A model generated the notes under the pieces. That model was not told the origin of the DNA and searched no databases. It worked only from the letters and a program-made list of their open reading frames with translations. From Calonectria ilicicola (taxonomy: Eukaryota > Ascomycota > Sordariomycetes > Hypocreales > Nectriaceae), in assembly GCA_020809705.1 (NCBI GenBank), contig CP085834.1, forward strand, positions 310,001 to 374,000: a stretch of 64,000 nt of DNA, given 5' to 3'. Position numbers and translations under genes: made by a program. This document shows positions 1 through 10,511 of this stretch, piece by piece. Positions within the stretch are counted from its first letter, which is position 1. Each line of letters opens with the position of its first letter.

Positions 1-54
1 TCTTTTTTGAACCATTTATTCAGCTTTCGAATGTGTCGAGCTAAATATTGTTTA

Positions 55-518
55 GGACCCCCGGAAAAGAACTAGAGGCCAAATTGAATAGCGAATATGG
101 CCCTGGAAATCAATACTACGAAGAATTTTGTAGCTTCATAAAGAAGGGCCTGGAAGAGGGATGGGTCGCTCAAACAGAGCTTGATGGGCCCAAATACCGC
201 CGAGGTAGAATCGCTTCGCCCAGTGCGGAAACGAGATACTTTAGTATCACAACCGTCTTCATGGAAAGCCAGGCAGAATACACGGGCCAGTATCACGCAC
301 ACCCCTACGGTGAAATCAACTGCGTTGTGCAACTGGATCCTACTGCTGAGCTCAAGGGCATGCAGGGCTGGCAAGGAGCCGGTTGGACGTCTCCAGGTCC
401 TGGAACTCATCACTATCCTGAAGTCCGCGGAGGAGCATTGGTGGCCTTGTTCTTCCTCCCCGCCGGTCGCATTTCATATAATGCGACTCCAGACATGCCA
501 CAACCAGTGTCGCTGTGA
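55..518 (+). CDS. DUF4863 / hydroxylaminobenzoate lyase-like protein, 3' part
   Basis: This is the 3' exon of a gene whose start lies left of the window. No ATG fits; the reading frame opens just after an intron acceptor (branch-like GCTAAAT, then TTGTTTAG at about 41-54). About 154 residues are visible. The C-terminal half has a cupin-like block with GQYHAHPYGEIN, GAGWTSPGPGTHHYP and ALVALFFLPAGRISY, which I recognise as the DUF4863 family. That family contains bacterial PnbB/NbaB-type enzymes, which convert hydroxylaminobenzoates to hydroxylated products (lyase or mutase reactions). The His residues of HAH and THHYP are plausible metal or substrate ligands. It lies at the edge of a group of oxidoreductase genes, so an aromatic-amine or nitroaromatic substrate is possible but inferred. 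The family call is fairly firm; the exact reaction is not. Confidence 0.7.
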
Positions 519-971
519 GCGATGGCAATGGTCTACCTATATGTGTATGCTTTAACGGATGCAACTGAGTTTTGAATATCAGTGATTTAAAATACGAGTT
601 GAATAATTATTTGCAATGTGCTTACGCAGTGAGTCCGAGGTTTTTTTTTTTTTTATAAAAAACAAGAATATCTTAATTCTTCAAAAAATATACCAAGAAA
701 ATCACGCCCCATCCACACAGACACAAATCTCTCACTAGGTCGACATCGTGTTTGGAAAATGAAGCATCCAAAACAATCCACACACAGACGCACGATTGCC
801 ATGACTAATCAATATTGCTCTCCTGCTATCCACTAAATTCGCTCGTAGCTCCGTTAGCCAATCTGATTATGCAAGTAAGGCCAGGCTGCAGCGGCCACAA
901 TGATTAACCCCTCATCATACTCTACGTCTCCTGTGCTATTGTGTCGGCATTAACTAGGGCTTGCAAAAAGC
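519..971. other. Intergenic, no gene seen
   Basis: No coding signal. It contains a poly-T/A stretch near 641-665 and serves as the 3' flank of the DUF4863 gene and the 5' flank of the TPR-CHAT gene. Confidence 0.6.
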
Positions 972-3900
972 ATGCAGAGCACTGTTTACAATGATAGCGA
1001 CGCTGAAATGTCCACCAGTGAACCTTCTACTAACATTGATGGTGATATTCAGCTGATGAAAGAAGTCGCCGATGAACACCACAGCGGCGATCCAGACTAT
1101 GCAGTATCCATGAGATCGCTAGCAATTCTGTTTACCGACAAATATGCTACAACAGAAAACATAGCAGATCTAGATGAGGCTATCAATTATGGCAAAGAGG
1201 CCGTCAGCGAAACACCATCCCAACATCAGCTGCATTGTCCTCTGTTGGCTATCCAAGCAGACAACCTTCGTGGGAGGTACAAAAGGACTCAAAACCCAAC
1301 TGACCTCGACAAAGCTATTCAATTACGGAGAGAGTTTGTGGACTTGATTCCCCGGGACGCCCCAGACTGTGGGGCGGATATTGCCAGCCTTCAACTACTT
1401 CTATTGGATCGCTATGCGAGGACTAAAAACATGGATGATCTGAATGAAGCCATCCAAATTGCAAGGGAAGCTATGAATGCGACACCCGAAAGCCACTCGT
1501 ACCACAGAGTGTACCTGACCAACCTTGCGGATCAGCCTGCTACCCGGTACTCAAGAACGAGGGTGGTCGCAGACCTTGACGAAGTCATCAAATTATATAG
1601 AGAAGCAGTTAATTTGCTTCCTACCGAGGACCAAAATTATGCGCCATACCTGAGTCGTCTTATAAGCCACATCGACGGTCGATATTTAAAGCTAGGCTCC
1701 CTGGCTGATTTAAAAGAAACCATCCGGTTACAGAAGAAGATGCTTTCCATTGTCCCAGATGATGACCCTCATAGGGCAGCAGACCTAGACAACCTCGCAA
1801 ATCAACTCAACAAACAATTTGAGAGAACAGGAAAAGTCAAATATCTAGATCAGGCCATAGAGATTTCTCGAAAATCCGCCAAGGAAGCTGCCAATGACCG
1901 AGAGGCTGCAGAATATCTCTGTAGCCTTGGAAATCACATGGCAGATCGATATAGAAGACTGGGTAGATTACCCGATCTTGAGGATTCCATCAAAGTATTA
2001 CGCAAGTGTATCCTTATAACAACTAAAAATGACCCGAGCCGCCCAGAATATCTCAATACCTTGGGGAACAGCCTCGAAGATAGATTCGTTCGAACCGGCC
2101 CCCAAGCTGATATCAAAGAGGCCATCAAACTTGCTCGACTGGCTATTAAATCCACGCCAAGGTCTCATCCAGATTTACCAGAATATTTATTTTGCCTAGG
2201 TCATCGTCTTGGACGGAAATATTCAAGGACTGGATCCGACAAGCTCCTGGACAGCGCTATTCTGTCAATCAGAGAGGCTCTCAAGATGACGCCACAAGAT
2301 GACCCAGAATATGCAAAATACATGGATGGGCTTGCTGTCCAACTGGATCATAAGTACTCCAGGTCAGGACTCATAGTGCACTTGGAAGAGGCCATTACCA
2401 TTTCACGAGAGGTTGAAGCTAAACTTCCAAAAGAACATGTAGATTGTTCAACAATTTTAGTTGGTCTTTCAAGACGCCTTTACGACCGACATGTCAGAGT
2501 CGGGATGACATCGGATCTTGAGGAGGCCATTGATATAGCTAGAGCCGCAATCGAATTGACTCCAAATGACCATCCGAATTATGCGGATTCTTTGGATTCC
2601 TTAGGAATGTTTCTTGCAGATAAATATAGCAAGGAAGGGTCCATCTCAGACATTGATGAGGCAATCCGATTGGCCAGAGATGGCATCAATGCGCACACAG
2701 AAATCGATGTGAATCATACCGTGCATATGAGCAACCTCGCAATGCATCTAGGTACTCGATATTCAAACACTGAGTCAATTACCGACATTGACGAGGCTAT
2801 TGAGCTGTGCCGAAAAATAATCGACGCAACTCCACGTGGAAATCAAAATTATGGACACTACTTGAACGATCTCGGGTGTTTTCTTGGCACCAGGTACTCA
2901 AAAACCGACCACGTAACAGATGTTGATGAAGCCATCACATGTGCCAAGGCAGCTGTGGATGCATTTCCACAAAATCACCCAGTTCGTTGCAAATATCTAA
3001 ATCGACTCGGAAATCATCTGTCGGCTAAGTACTTTAAATTGGGATCCATGTCTGATCTGGCAGAAATAATTTCCGTACTGAGCTTGGCGCTTCGAGAGGC
3101 CTCATCATCAGCTTCTGATAGGTTCGAATCTAGCACAAATCTGCTTCAATATTCCATGGCCATGTCAAATTGGGGACTGGCATTTGAAATTGCAGAGGTC
3201 ACAATTGATCTTGTATCACAAGTATCCCCAAGAATCCTTGATAATTCGGACAAACAGTATATGCTTACCAAGACTGTTGGGCTTGCTTCCACTGCTGCAG
3301 TGGCTGCCATAAACGCTGAGAAAGGAGCGTTCGCCGTCCTCAACTTGCTCGAGAGAGGACGAGGTGTGATTGCAACATCTGTCGAAGAATTGCGAGTAGA
3401 TGTCATTGAGTTGCAAGAAAAGCATCCAGATATGGCAGAAAGCTTCATTCGTTTGCGTCGTAATCTCGAAAACTCTTCTGCACGCAGTGAATCCGAGGTC
3501 AGACATGGGAGGGCTACTTGGAATGTGGATGCCCGGTCAGACCAGCGCTACCACTCAGACAAACAACTCAGTGCCACAATTGATGAAATCAGAAAGATTC
3601 CAGGTTTCGGCAGCTTTCTGAAGGGCCCGAATGAAAAAGAAACTCGAGCCGCTGCAAAACATGGGCCGATAGCAGTCATCAACGCCACTGAATTCCGCTG
3701 TGATGCTATTCTCGTCGAGGAGCACCAGATTCGATTGCTCCCATTACCTAATCTAGATAGCGACAAAATCACCGACATGGCACATGAGGCTGACTTGGGT
3801 AGCAATAAAATTTTAGAGTGGCTGTGGGATACTATTGCAGATCCTATCCTGACTGCTTTGGGACTAACTCAGCCGCCAGGCGATGAGGATTGGCCTCGTA

Positions 3901-4802
3901 TGTGGTGGGTCCCTACAGGACCTCTTTGTGTATTTCCACTACACGCTGCCGGGCGCCATCAAGAAAGGAGTGGTAAAGCAGTTTGCGATAGAGTCATGTC
4001 GTCTTATGCTTCGTCGATCAAAGCGCTTATACAGGGTCAACAGCGTCCTCACGCGCAACCCTCAAAGTCCAATTCGGCTTTGCTTCTTGCCATGGAAAAC
4101 ACCCCAGGTAGCTCACGGCTACCATTTGCAGGTCAAGAGGTTGAAGCTTTGCGTCCGATTTGCAAGTCGATGGCTATTCAAATATTGGAGCCGCAGCCCA
4201 AGAAGCTTGATGTACTATCAAACTTGGCACAATGTCAAATATTTCATTTTGCCGGACATGGCCGCATAAACACTGATGATCCGTCAAAGAGCTGTTTGAT
4301 GTTGCAAGACCATAAAGATGATCCACTAACAGTAGCAGATCTTCTGACAATCAGTCTGCGAAATAATGCGCCCTTCCTTGCATATCTCTCAGCCTGTGGG
4401 ACAGGCCAGATAAACGATGAAAGGCTGTTTGACGAGAGCTTGCACTTGATCAGTGCGTTTCAATTAGCTGGATTTCGCCACGTCATTGGCACTCTATGGG
4501 AAGTAAATGACCGAATGTGTGTGGATATAGCCACAACGGTCTATGAGAATATTCAGGATGGAGGGATGACGGATAGATCAGTGTGCTGGGGACTTCATCA
4601 AGCGATAAGGAAGCATCGAGATCATTGGATAAATATGAAAACAAACTACACTACTATTCTGATTAGGGAGAGAAGAGGCGTTTCAAAGATTAGGCACAAA
4701 AGGCGGAGGCATACTGGGCTTTCGAGGAATGCTCTGCTGTGCGACGAGGATGAAGACGAGGGATTTTTGCAATGGGTTCCCTACGCTCATTACGGAATCT
4801 AA
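972..4802 (+). CDS. TPR-repeat / CHAT (caspase-like) domain protein
   Basis: Intronless gene of 1276 residues. Residues about 40-720 are at least a dozen degenerate tetratricopeptide units of about 50 residues, each built on a pattern like YSRTGSxxDLDEAIxLAR...TPxDHPxYAxYLxxLGxxL. A spacer follows, then a CHAT domain (roughly 890-1240) with HFAGHG (His1096) and SACGTG (Cys1142). Those are the His-Cys dyad positions expected of this clan CD peptidase family, so it should be catalytically competent. TPR-CHAT proteins are known as sensor-protease fusions: in bacteria they act in immunity and cell death, and in fungi they are common in NLR-like repertoires. The target here is unknown. It sits inside a metabolic cluster without an obvious link. 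ATG at 972 is used; a second in-frame ATG follows 12 codons later. Confidence 0.9.
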   Translation: MQSTVYNDSDAEMSTSEPSTNIDGDIQLMKEVADEHHSGDPDYAVSMRSLAILFTDKYATTENIADLDEAINYGKEAVSETPSQHQLHCPLLAIQADNLRGRYKRTQNPTDLDKAIQLRREFVDLIPRDAPDCGADIASLQLLLLDRYARTKNMDDLNEAIQIAREAMNATPESHSYHRVYLTNLADQPATRYSRTRVVADLDEVIKLYREAVNLLPTEDQNYAPYLSRLISHIDGRYLKLGSLADLKETIRLQKKMLSIVPDDDPHRAADLDNLANQLNKQFERTGKVKYLDQAIEISRKSAKEAANDREAAEYLCSLGNHMADRYRRLGRLPDLEDSIKVLRKCILITTKNDPSRPEYLNTLGNSLEDRFVRTGPQADIKEAIKLARLAIKSTPRSHPDLPEYLFCLGHRLGRKYSRTGSDKLLDSAILSIREALKMTPQDDPEYAKYMDGLAVQLDHKYSRSGLIVHLEEAITISREVEAKLPKEHVDCSTILVGLSRRLYDRHVRVGMTSDLEEAIDIARAAIELTPNDHPNYADSLDSLGMFLADKYSKEGSISDIDEAIRLARDGINAHTEIDVNHTVHMSNLAMHLGTRYSNTESITDIDEAIELCRKIIDATPRGNQNYGHYLNDLGCFLGTRYSKTDHVTDVDEAITCAKAAVDAFPQNHPVRCKYLNRLGNHLSAKYFKLGSMSDLAEIISVLSLALREASSSASDRFESSTNLLQYSMAMSNWGLAFEIAEVTIDLVSQVSPRILDNSDKQYMLTKTVGLASTAAVAAINAEKGAFAVLNLLERGRGVIATSVEELRVDVIELQEKHPDMAESFIRLRRNLENSSARSESEVRHGRATWNVDARSDQRYHSDKQLSATIDEIRKIPGFGSFLKGPNEKETRAAAKHGPIAVINATEFRCDAILVEEHQIRLLPLPNLDSDKITDMAHEADLGSNKILEWLWDTIADPILTALGLTQPPGDEDWPRMWWVPTGPLCVFPLHAAGRHQERSGKAVCDRVMSSYASSIKALIQGQQRPHAQPSKSNSALLLAMENTPGSSRLPFAGQEVEALRPICKSMAIQILEPQPKKLDVLSNLAQCQIFHFAGHGRINTDDPSKSCLMLQDHKDDPLTVADLLTISLRNNAPFLAYLSACGTGQINDERLFDESLHLISAFQLAGFRHVIGTLWEVNDRMCVDIATTVYENIQDGGMTDRSVCWGLHQAIRKHRDHWINMKTNYTTILIRERRGVSKIRHKRRRHTGLSRNALLCDEDEDEGFLQWVPYAHYGI

Positions 4803-5217
4803 TCAGTAGAGATTAATTGGATAAGTCATTCAATTCAATAATATCGTCAAGATTGTGTACGTCTTTGTCTACCACAGTAGATTTCCAGCCCGGGAGAGAA
4901 TAGAGGATCTCGGGGTCTCAGTGCTTGGGGAGGCGAGTAGTGACAGGCCATGGGTTCCTTCAGTGTCCCCTGTACTTTACCGTTAGCGTCACTTGGGATA
5001 AGACCTAAGTTACAGGGGGTGCTCCCAATTTCAGCGCCTCGCACTTTGGCCCAAATAGGTTAGCCTAACTACCCTGCAAGACTCTTGTTCTCTCAATTTT
5101 GTCAAGATTTTGTACCTGACCAAGCGAGCCGGGCGTTTATATAATCAACCCTTTTCTGTTATTCTAAAAATGATAAGTAGAATTTACATATTGCGGTTTT
5201 ATTTCCTCTCTCAGAAA
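4803..5217. other. Intergenic with motif upstream of the SDR
   Basis: No gene seen. It contains GCACTTTGGCCCAAA at 5041-5055 (listed separately) and a TATA-like TTTATATAA near 5145, before the SDR start. Confidence 0.5.
5041..5055 (+). promoter_or_regulatory. Candidate cluster motif, copy upstream of SDR
   Basis: GCACTTTGGCCCAAA lies 163 bases before the SDR ATG. It matches 14 of 15 positions of the copy at 15018-15032 in front of the acetoacetate-decarboxylase-like gene. The core TTTGGCCYAAA is nearly palindromic, as expected for a dimeric regulator. Function is inferred only from recurrence. Confidence 0.4.
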
Positions 5218-6012
5218 ATGGCTAACGAATTCGAGGGAAAGGTCGCGCTTGTGACAGGAGGCACCGGTGGCATTGGCTACGCATGTGCTCGAATGCTGGC
5301 CTCGCGTGGAGCAACAGTCGCACTCTTAGATTTATCAAACTGTCTCAAGCAAGCCTCTGATATCACAACGGACTACGGAAAGGCGGCAATTGCGATTCAG
5401 TGCGATGTCACCAGCCCAAAGGCTGTCGAAGAGGCCGTCAACAAGGTCATTGAAAAGACCGGACGGCTGGACTTGTGTGTCAACGCCGCTGGCATTCTCT
5501 CATTCGGAACCAGCATTGCCGAAACGGACCCATTACGATTTGCGAAAACCATGGATATTAATGTCAATGGAACTTTCCACTGCCTGCAGCAGGAAATCAA
5601 AGCTTTTACGAGGTTGGGGATAGCAGGATCAATTGTCAACTTTTCTTCTGACGCAGGCTCTGTCGCAACCGCGGGATGCGGAGCATATGTGGCTTCAAAA
5701 CACGCCGTCAATGGTCTCACAAAAACTGCTGCAATAGAGGGTGCTTCGCAGGGCATTCGAGTCAACGCAGTCGCGCCTGGCAACATTGAGACGTCCATGT
5801 TGGATGCGTTGGGGGTCAGCATGGAGAAGCTTGGTAAAGAAGCACAGCCGGCAGGAAGATGCGGTAAACCGGACGAGGTTGCAGAGCTCGTATGCTTTTT
5901 GCTCTCCAATCGCAGCGCGTTCATGACGGGATCGATTGTGGCGATAGATGGTGGTTTGACAGCAACAGGCTTTACTTCAGGTGGTCAAGCATATGGTAGT
6001 CATGAGTGCTAG
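5218..6012 (+). CDS. Short-chain dehydrogenase/reductase (SDR)
   Basis: 264 residues starting MANEFEGKVALVTGG, the classical SDR length. The Rossmann cofactor motif TGGTGGIG is near residue 13, VNAAG near 85, and the active-site YVASK (Tyr-x3-Lys) near 160, with an upstream Ser in NFSSDAGS. It should be an NAD(P)-dependent oxidoreductase of the classical type. The frame is open for 36 more codons upstream, but that stretch has no SDR character and ends in CTCTCAG just before the ATG, so 5218 is preferred. It lies between the TPR-CHAT gene and a Zn2Cys6 regulator on the same strand. The substrate cannot be read; in context it may oxidise or reduce a ring-cleavage or side-chain intermediate. 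Confidence 0.92.
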   Translation: MANEFEGKVALVTGGTGGIGYACARMLASRGATVALLDLSNCLKQASDITTDYGKAAIAIQCDVTSPKAVEEAVNKVIEKTGRLDLCVNAAGILSFGTSIAETDPLRFAKTMDINVNGTFHCLQQEIKAFTRLGIAGSIVNFSSDAGSVATAGCGAYVASKHAVNGLTKTAAIEGASQGIRVNAVAPGNIETSMLDALGVSMEKLGKEAQPAGRCGKPDEVAELVCFLLSNRSAFMTGSIVAIDGGLTATGFTSGGQAYGSHEC

Positions 6013-6440
6013 GTACGAGTCGGGGGGTACAGCAGCCACGAAAAAGAAAATGAATGCAACCCAGTGAAACTCACTGAGCCTGGCCATTTTGGTGGCGGTC
6101 ATTCAGCGACCACTGCCGCTAACTTCTATAGGCTTAGCAGTAGTTTTAGTGTGGAGAAATCGAATCGAGATAACAACAAGGTGGGAACCCTTAACCATTT
6201 TGAGAAAGAAATTTGACCAGCTGGCCTGTGTGATGGAAGATAACTAGAGAGAGTCCTCTCGCTCGGATGTACGGGGCCTCCGTTATCTTCGCGGGGTCGT
6301 AGTCTAGGCTCCACCCCCTCATAAGAGGTGCCTTGTTAGTTTCGCGTCGACTTGAAGATGCTTCTGGTTGATTGCAATTATCTCTTTTCCCACTTTAGTC
6401 ACGTTCTCTGCACAATCAAGCATATCCAGGCAACAGATGG
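6013..6440. other. Intergenic, no gene seen
   Basis: 3' flank of the SDR and probable promoter of the regulator gene. No further feature supported. Confidence 0.5.
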
Positions 6441-7853
6441 TTGCTACTGGCCTCCATGTCATTACGCTTTGTCATCGCCGTTCCCCCATTGGAAGGTGAG
6501 GGACTTAAAGACAATCAAACGTCAGCACCCACAGCGGGACCGTCAAGGCATGTGAAGAGTCGCACAGGCTGCCAGCAGTGCAAAAAGAAGAGGGTTAAAT
6601 GTGATGAGAAACAGCCGACGTGCTCAAGATGTGCTGCCAAGAGCCTGACTTGCACAGGGAACTTTCAATTGGATCAGTGGCAGATTGAACGCCCTTGGTT
6701 CAACAAAACCTATGTCCACGGCACAACCCCTGCTCTGGAGAATGAAACCATTCGGCATTGGTATGATAAGGCATGCCTGAACATGGCTCTATTTCCTCCG
6801 CCACTAAACCCGCTCTCCTATGGAATTGCACCTCTTTTGCGTCGATCAAAGGCGCTCCGTCACACCATTCAATGCGTCAGCGAGGGCCACCGCCAACACT
6901 TTTCCCAGCCAGCCGTTCTAGAACCCCTAAGAGAGCGAGGTCTTGCGTTATTGTCGCTACAAGAAGAACTATCCAAACTTTCAAAAACCGCAAATCCTAC
7001 AAGACTACTCCAGATTGCAGCGCTTTCATCCTTGATTTTGTGCATCTCCTCAGGATGGCTGGATATGACTGGCAGAGACTTTGGGCTCGACCATTTATAT
7101 GGTGCCAGAGACCTTATCTCAATGCTTTTAAAATATGACACCCATGATAGCATAACACTTTACCTCCTTGGCCTGTTGGTTTATTGGGAGTACATTGTGT
7201 CATTCTTGATACCGTCCACTAAGCATCGCAAACGCGATCCCCGAATCATGGAAGCGCTACAAGATCCGAAAGTCTCTCAATCTATCCATCCTGTAACTGG
7301 AATCTATACAGGACTATGTCCGCTACTCACCGAAATAGGACACTACTATCGATTTGTTGTTGAGCACAAGAATCGTGTCCAAACCTACGACATTTCGCTG
7401 GAGACAAAGATACGCAATTTTAAGCTTCCGCATGAAGCATGCAACGATCCTCTGCTTGGGGAACTGGCTGAATCCTTTCGTTCTATCGGCATCATCATGC
7501 TCTACCAGGCTCGCGCTGTAGTTGGGGAGCTTAACGAGATTGATCAATGGGACTCGGCTGAAACAGTCTTGCAAGCTGTCCACTCGATGCAGCACATTGC
7601 ACAGGGAAATACCCTCCTGAACTGGGAGGGACCTCTAATATTGATTGCTGGTTCCGAGTTACAGTCCTTTCATTTAGAAGAAAGGGCTCAAGTCGAGGCG
7701 TGTGCTCGACAACTAGCCTCAAGGACGCGTGTTAACATTTATCAGCGTGGTCTGGAGATCGTCCAGGATGTTTGGCGCCTACGTGACCAAGGCTCTACAA
7801 TCACATGGCTAGAGCTAATGCTGGAAAAGGGTCTTGCTTTACCCATGGGTTGA
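6441..7853 (+). CDS. Zn2Cys6 fungal-specific transcription factor
   Basis: Single-exon model of 470 residues. A canonical binuclear zinc cluster is at residues 44-71: Cys44, 47, 54, 61, 64 and 71 with C-x2-C-x6-C-x6-C-x2-C-x6-C spacing and a basic KKKRVK stretch, so it is a DNA-binding regulator. The remaining ~400 residues are helical and fit the Fungal_trans_2 (C6-related) regulatory region, with several Leu-rich helices. The N-terminus is uncertain: ATGs at 6441 and 6456 are both in frame, and a GTGAGG at about 6496 could be a donor. Position between the SDR and the convergent aldehyde dehydrogenase makes it the natural candidate for a pathway-specific regulator of the surrounding cluster. 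That role is inference. Confidence 0.88.
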   Translation: MLLASMSLRFVIAVPPLEGEGLKDNQTSAPTAGPSRHVKSRTGCQQCKKKRVKCDEKQPTCSRCAAKSLTCTGNFQLDQWQIERPWFNKTYVHGTTPALENETIRHWYDKACLNMALFPPPLNPLSYGIAPLLRRSKALRHTIQCVSEGHRQHFSQPAVLEPLRERGLALLSLQEELSKLSKTANPTRLLQIAALSSLILCISSGWLDMTGRDFGLDHLYGARDLISMLLKYDTHDSITLYLLGLLVYWEYIVSFLIPSTKHRKRDPRIMEALQDPKVSQSIHPVTGIYTGLCPLLTEIGHYYRFVVEHKNRVQTYDISLETKIRNFKLPHEACNDPLLGELAESFRSIGIIMLYQARAVVGELNEIDQWDSAETVLQAVHSMQHIAQGNTLLNWEGPLILIAGSELQSFHLEERAQVEACARQLASRTRVNIYQRGLEIVQDVWRLRDQGSTITWLELMLEKGLALPMG

Positions 7854-7960
7854 TTGGTGAATGTGTATACTTTGCTGGCTAGTGTTTAGGATTGGGCATC
7901 TAATAAATTGCGAAATTACTTGAAATCGCACGATTCTATACGGTGCCCTGGGCGACTTAT

Positions 7961-9773
7961 TTACAATTCCGTGCCTAGGTTGACATGAACCGATTTTGAC
8001 TGAGTGTAAGCATCGAGAGCGTACTGCCCAAGTTCTCGGCCTATGCCAGACGACTTGTATCCGCCAAAAGGGATACCAAAGTGGGAATCGCCCGAGGAGT
8101 TTATCCAAACCATACCTGCTTGGAGTTTTCGAGCAACAATGTGAGCATGGGCCACCTTTTCGGTGAAAACTGCCGCCGCGAGACCGTAGGATGTGTTATT
8201 CGCCTTGCGGATAACCTCATCAAAGGTACTAAATTTTGAAATGACGACAACGGGGCCAAAGATTTCCTCGCGGACAATCTTCATATCTTCTGTAGTCTTT
8301 TTCGTTATAATATTAGAGCGATTACTTCGACGTGCATGAGCATTAACATGAACTTACGTCTGCAAAAACAGTTGGCTGGATAAAATAACCTTTCGACCCG
8401 TGTTTGGCCCCTCCAGTCAAAAGTCGAGCTCCTGATCTTTTACCTTCCTCAATGTACGACAGAACCTTTTGATATTGTGCTTGTGAAACCTGGGGACCTT
8501 GGAAAGTCTCTTCCGAAAACGGATCACCAATCTTTTCATGTTCCTTGGTGACTGCGACGAACATTTCTAGGAATGGCTCGTAGACTTTCTCGTGAACGTA
8601 AATGCGAGAGGTGGAGGTGCAAACCTAAGAGGTTAGCATCTCTTATTGCAATAGAAACAGCTAAACTCCTTACCTGCCCTTGGTTATCCATGATTCCAAA
8701 ATGTGACCACTTGGTTGCTTGCTCTAGGTTTGCATCTTCAAACACTAACAATGGACTCTTTCCGCCACACTCAAGTGTAATGTTCTTCAGATTATTTGCA
8801 GCCTGTCTCATAATTTCTTGGCCTGTCACAGTGCTGCCAGTGAATGCAATCTTGTCTACCCCACTGTGGCCAGCAAGGACTTTACCTGTAACTGAGCCGA
8901 CACCTGGGAGGATATTCACCACTCCCTTAGGCAGACCTGCTTCACAAATAAGATTGCCAAAGTAGAGCGCTGACAATGGCGTCTGTTCCGCAGGCTTGAG
9001 GACGATAGTGTTTCCACAGGCAAGAGCTGGGGCAATCTTCCAGGCTAGCATCATGAATGGATAGTTCCTAAAAACCGCCAAAGCATCAGGCACTTTTAAC
9101 TACACAAAACTGCTTGGAAATAACTGGATTCTTACCAAGGGATAATTTGACCACAAACACCCAACGGCTCCTGCAAGACGTATGCTAGTTTTGCGGGAGA
9201 CGTTTCGATAGTGCGTCCAGAGATCTTGTCGGCCCAGCCGGCATAATATCTAAACACATTAATTGATTCCTCCAGGTCGCCGTTAAATGTAGCGCTGTAC
9301 GGCTTTTTCGTTGAACTGTATTAGTTGACTGTTTTCACCAAAGTTTGATGCATAAATTAGCATGGAGTGGAGTACGAATACCTTTCCGTTATCAAATGAA
9401 TCGATACTGGCAATAAGCTTGCGGTCCCTCTCGATCAAATCGGCAATCTTGTAGAGAAAGGCCTCCCTTGTGTTTGCGGGAAGTTCAGACCACTCTCCCT
9501 CGTAGGCATGGCGGGCTGCCTGCACAGCCTTGTCTACATCCTCGGCAGAAGCTCCCTTAATTTCCAATATCTTCTCTTCATTTCTACTCTACATGTTAGA
9601 TCTTCCGCTTCATGTTGCCAGAATCGAATACGTGGACCAAATAAGACTCACGATGGATTAATGACAGCAAAGGTCTCTCCAGAACCAGCGACGTATTCAT
9701 TGTCAATGAACAAACCAGTTGGCTGATCATAGGCGATGCCATTTGGCAGCTTTATTTCAATAGTTGAAGTCAT
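7961..9773 (-). CDS. Aldehyde dehydrogenase, six exons
   Basis: Exons (minus strand) 9773-9652, 9583-9382, 9302-9136, 9067-8674, 8624-8358 and 8296-7961 join without phase conflict into 495 residues, the usual length of soluble NAD(P)-dependent ALDHs. Signatures: IIPWNYP, the cofactor loop FTGSTVTGQ, LECGGKS with the general base Glu263, NQGQVCTSTSR with the catalytic Cys297, and EEIFGPV near the C-terminus. All active-site residues are present. Two acceptors are AAG rather than YAG (before exons 3 and 6) but are the only ones that hold both frame and family sequence. It should oxidise an aldehyde to the acid. It is divergent from the broken RidA-family gene on its right. In the proposed pathway it would sit at the 2-aminomuconate-semialdehyde dehydrogenase step, but a general aldehyde role cannot be excluded. 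Confidence 0.92.
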
Positions 9774-10511
9774 AATCGTATAAATCAAAGTACTTGGTAA
9801 TAGTTCGATCGGTTTCACTCAGTGGTGAGATTCGAATACGAGGCTTGCAGATGTCACGGGGGACTTTATAATATGACTTCGATGTATCCTTCTCCCCACT
9901 TAGCTCAAATGCACGTTTTTCATCCCGTCGATGTCTTTCCGCTTTCGATCGATGTGCGCATAAATTAATCTACTTGGCCTTCTTTCCTGTTTTGGCATAT
10001 CATCCACACCCCTGAAACATTATCCCTCAGTGACATCTTCCAATACAACACCACAGAATTCATTTGCTCAAAATCTTACTTTATTACCTAAAAGTAATTA
10101 ATTAATTAATATTAATAAAATTAAAATTATATATCTAATTTTTATTTATTTATATTTTCTTTTTTCAATAAGTATTTAATAAAGAACGGAAGAAATTAGA
10201 CAGGGGGCAGTCTTTCCACGGTTGTATTGTGTTTACGATGGGAGTCGAGTAACTGTCACCACACTGCCCGAAGTCCGATGATGTGGGGTGTGTCCAGAGC
10301 GTACTCGCACTTTGAGCGAATTGAGTAAGGCAGGATTTAGACCCACCTCTCTGGTGATTCGTAGAATCACGTCATGCTTGGAAATCAATGACATCGAGCA
10401 ACAAATTAAGTATGGGGATTGAATATCATTACTTATTCAGTCCTTGATAACGATTTGCATGAGAGCAGAAACATCTCGACACGAAACAAAATATCCAAGC
10501 TGCAGTAATTC
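9774..10511. other. Divergent ALDH / RidA intergenic region with AT island
   Basis: Upstream region shared by the ALDH gene and the RidA pseudogene. It contains an AT-only-like island at about 10077-10195 (TTAATTAATTAATATTAAT) and a weak copy of the cluster motif, GCACTTTGAGCGAA, at 10307-10320. No gene seen. Confidence 0.5.

Noticed and set aside
5397..5924. Long open frame antisense to the SDR
   Set aside because: Shadow of the SDR codon structure; no family motif in its own translation.
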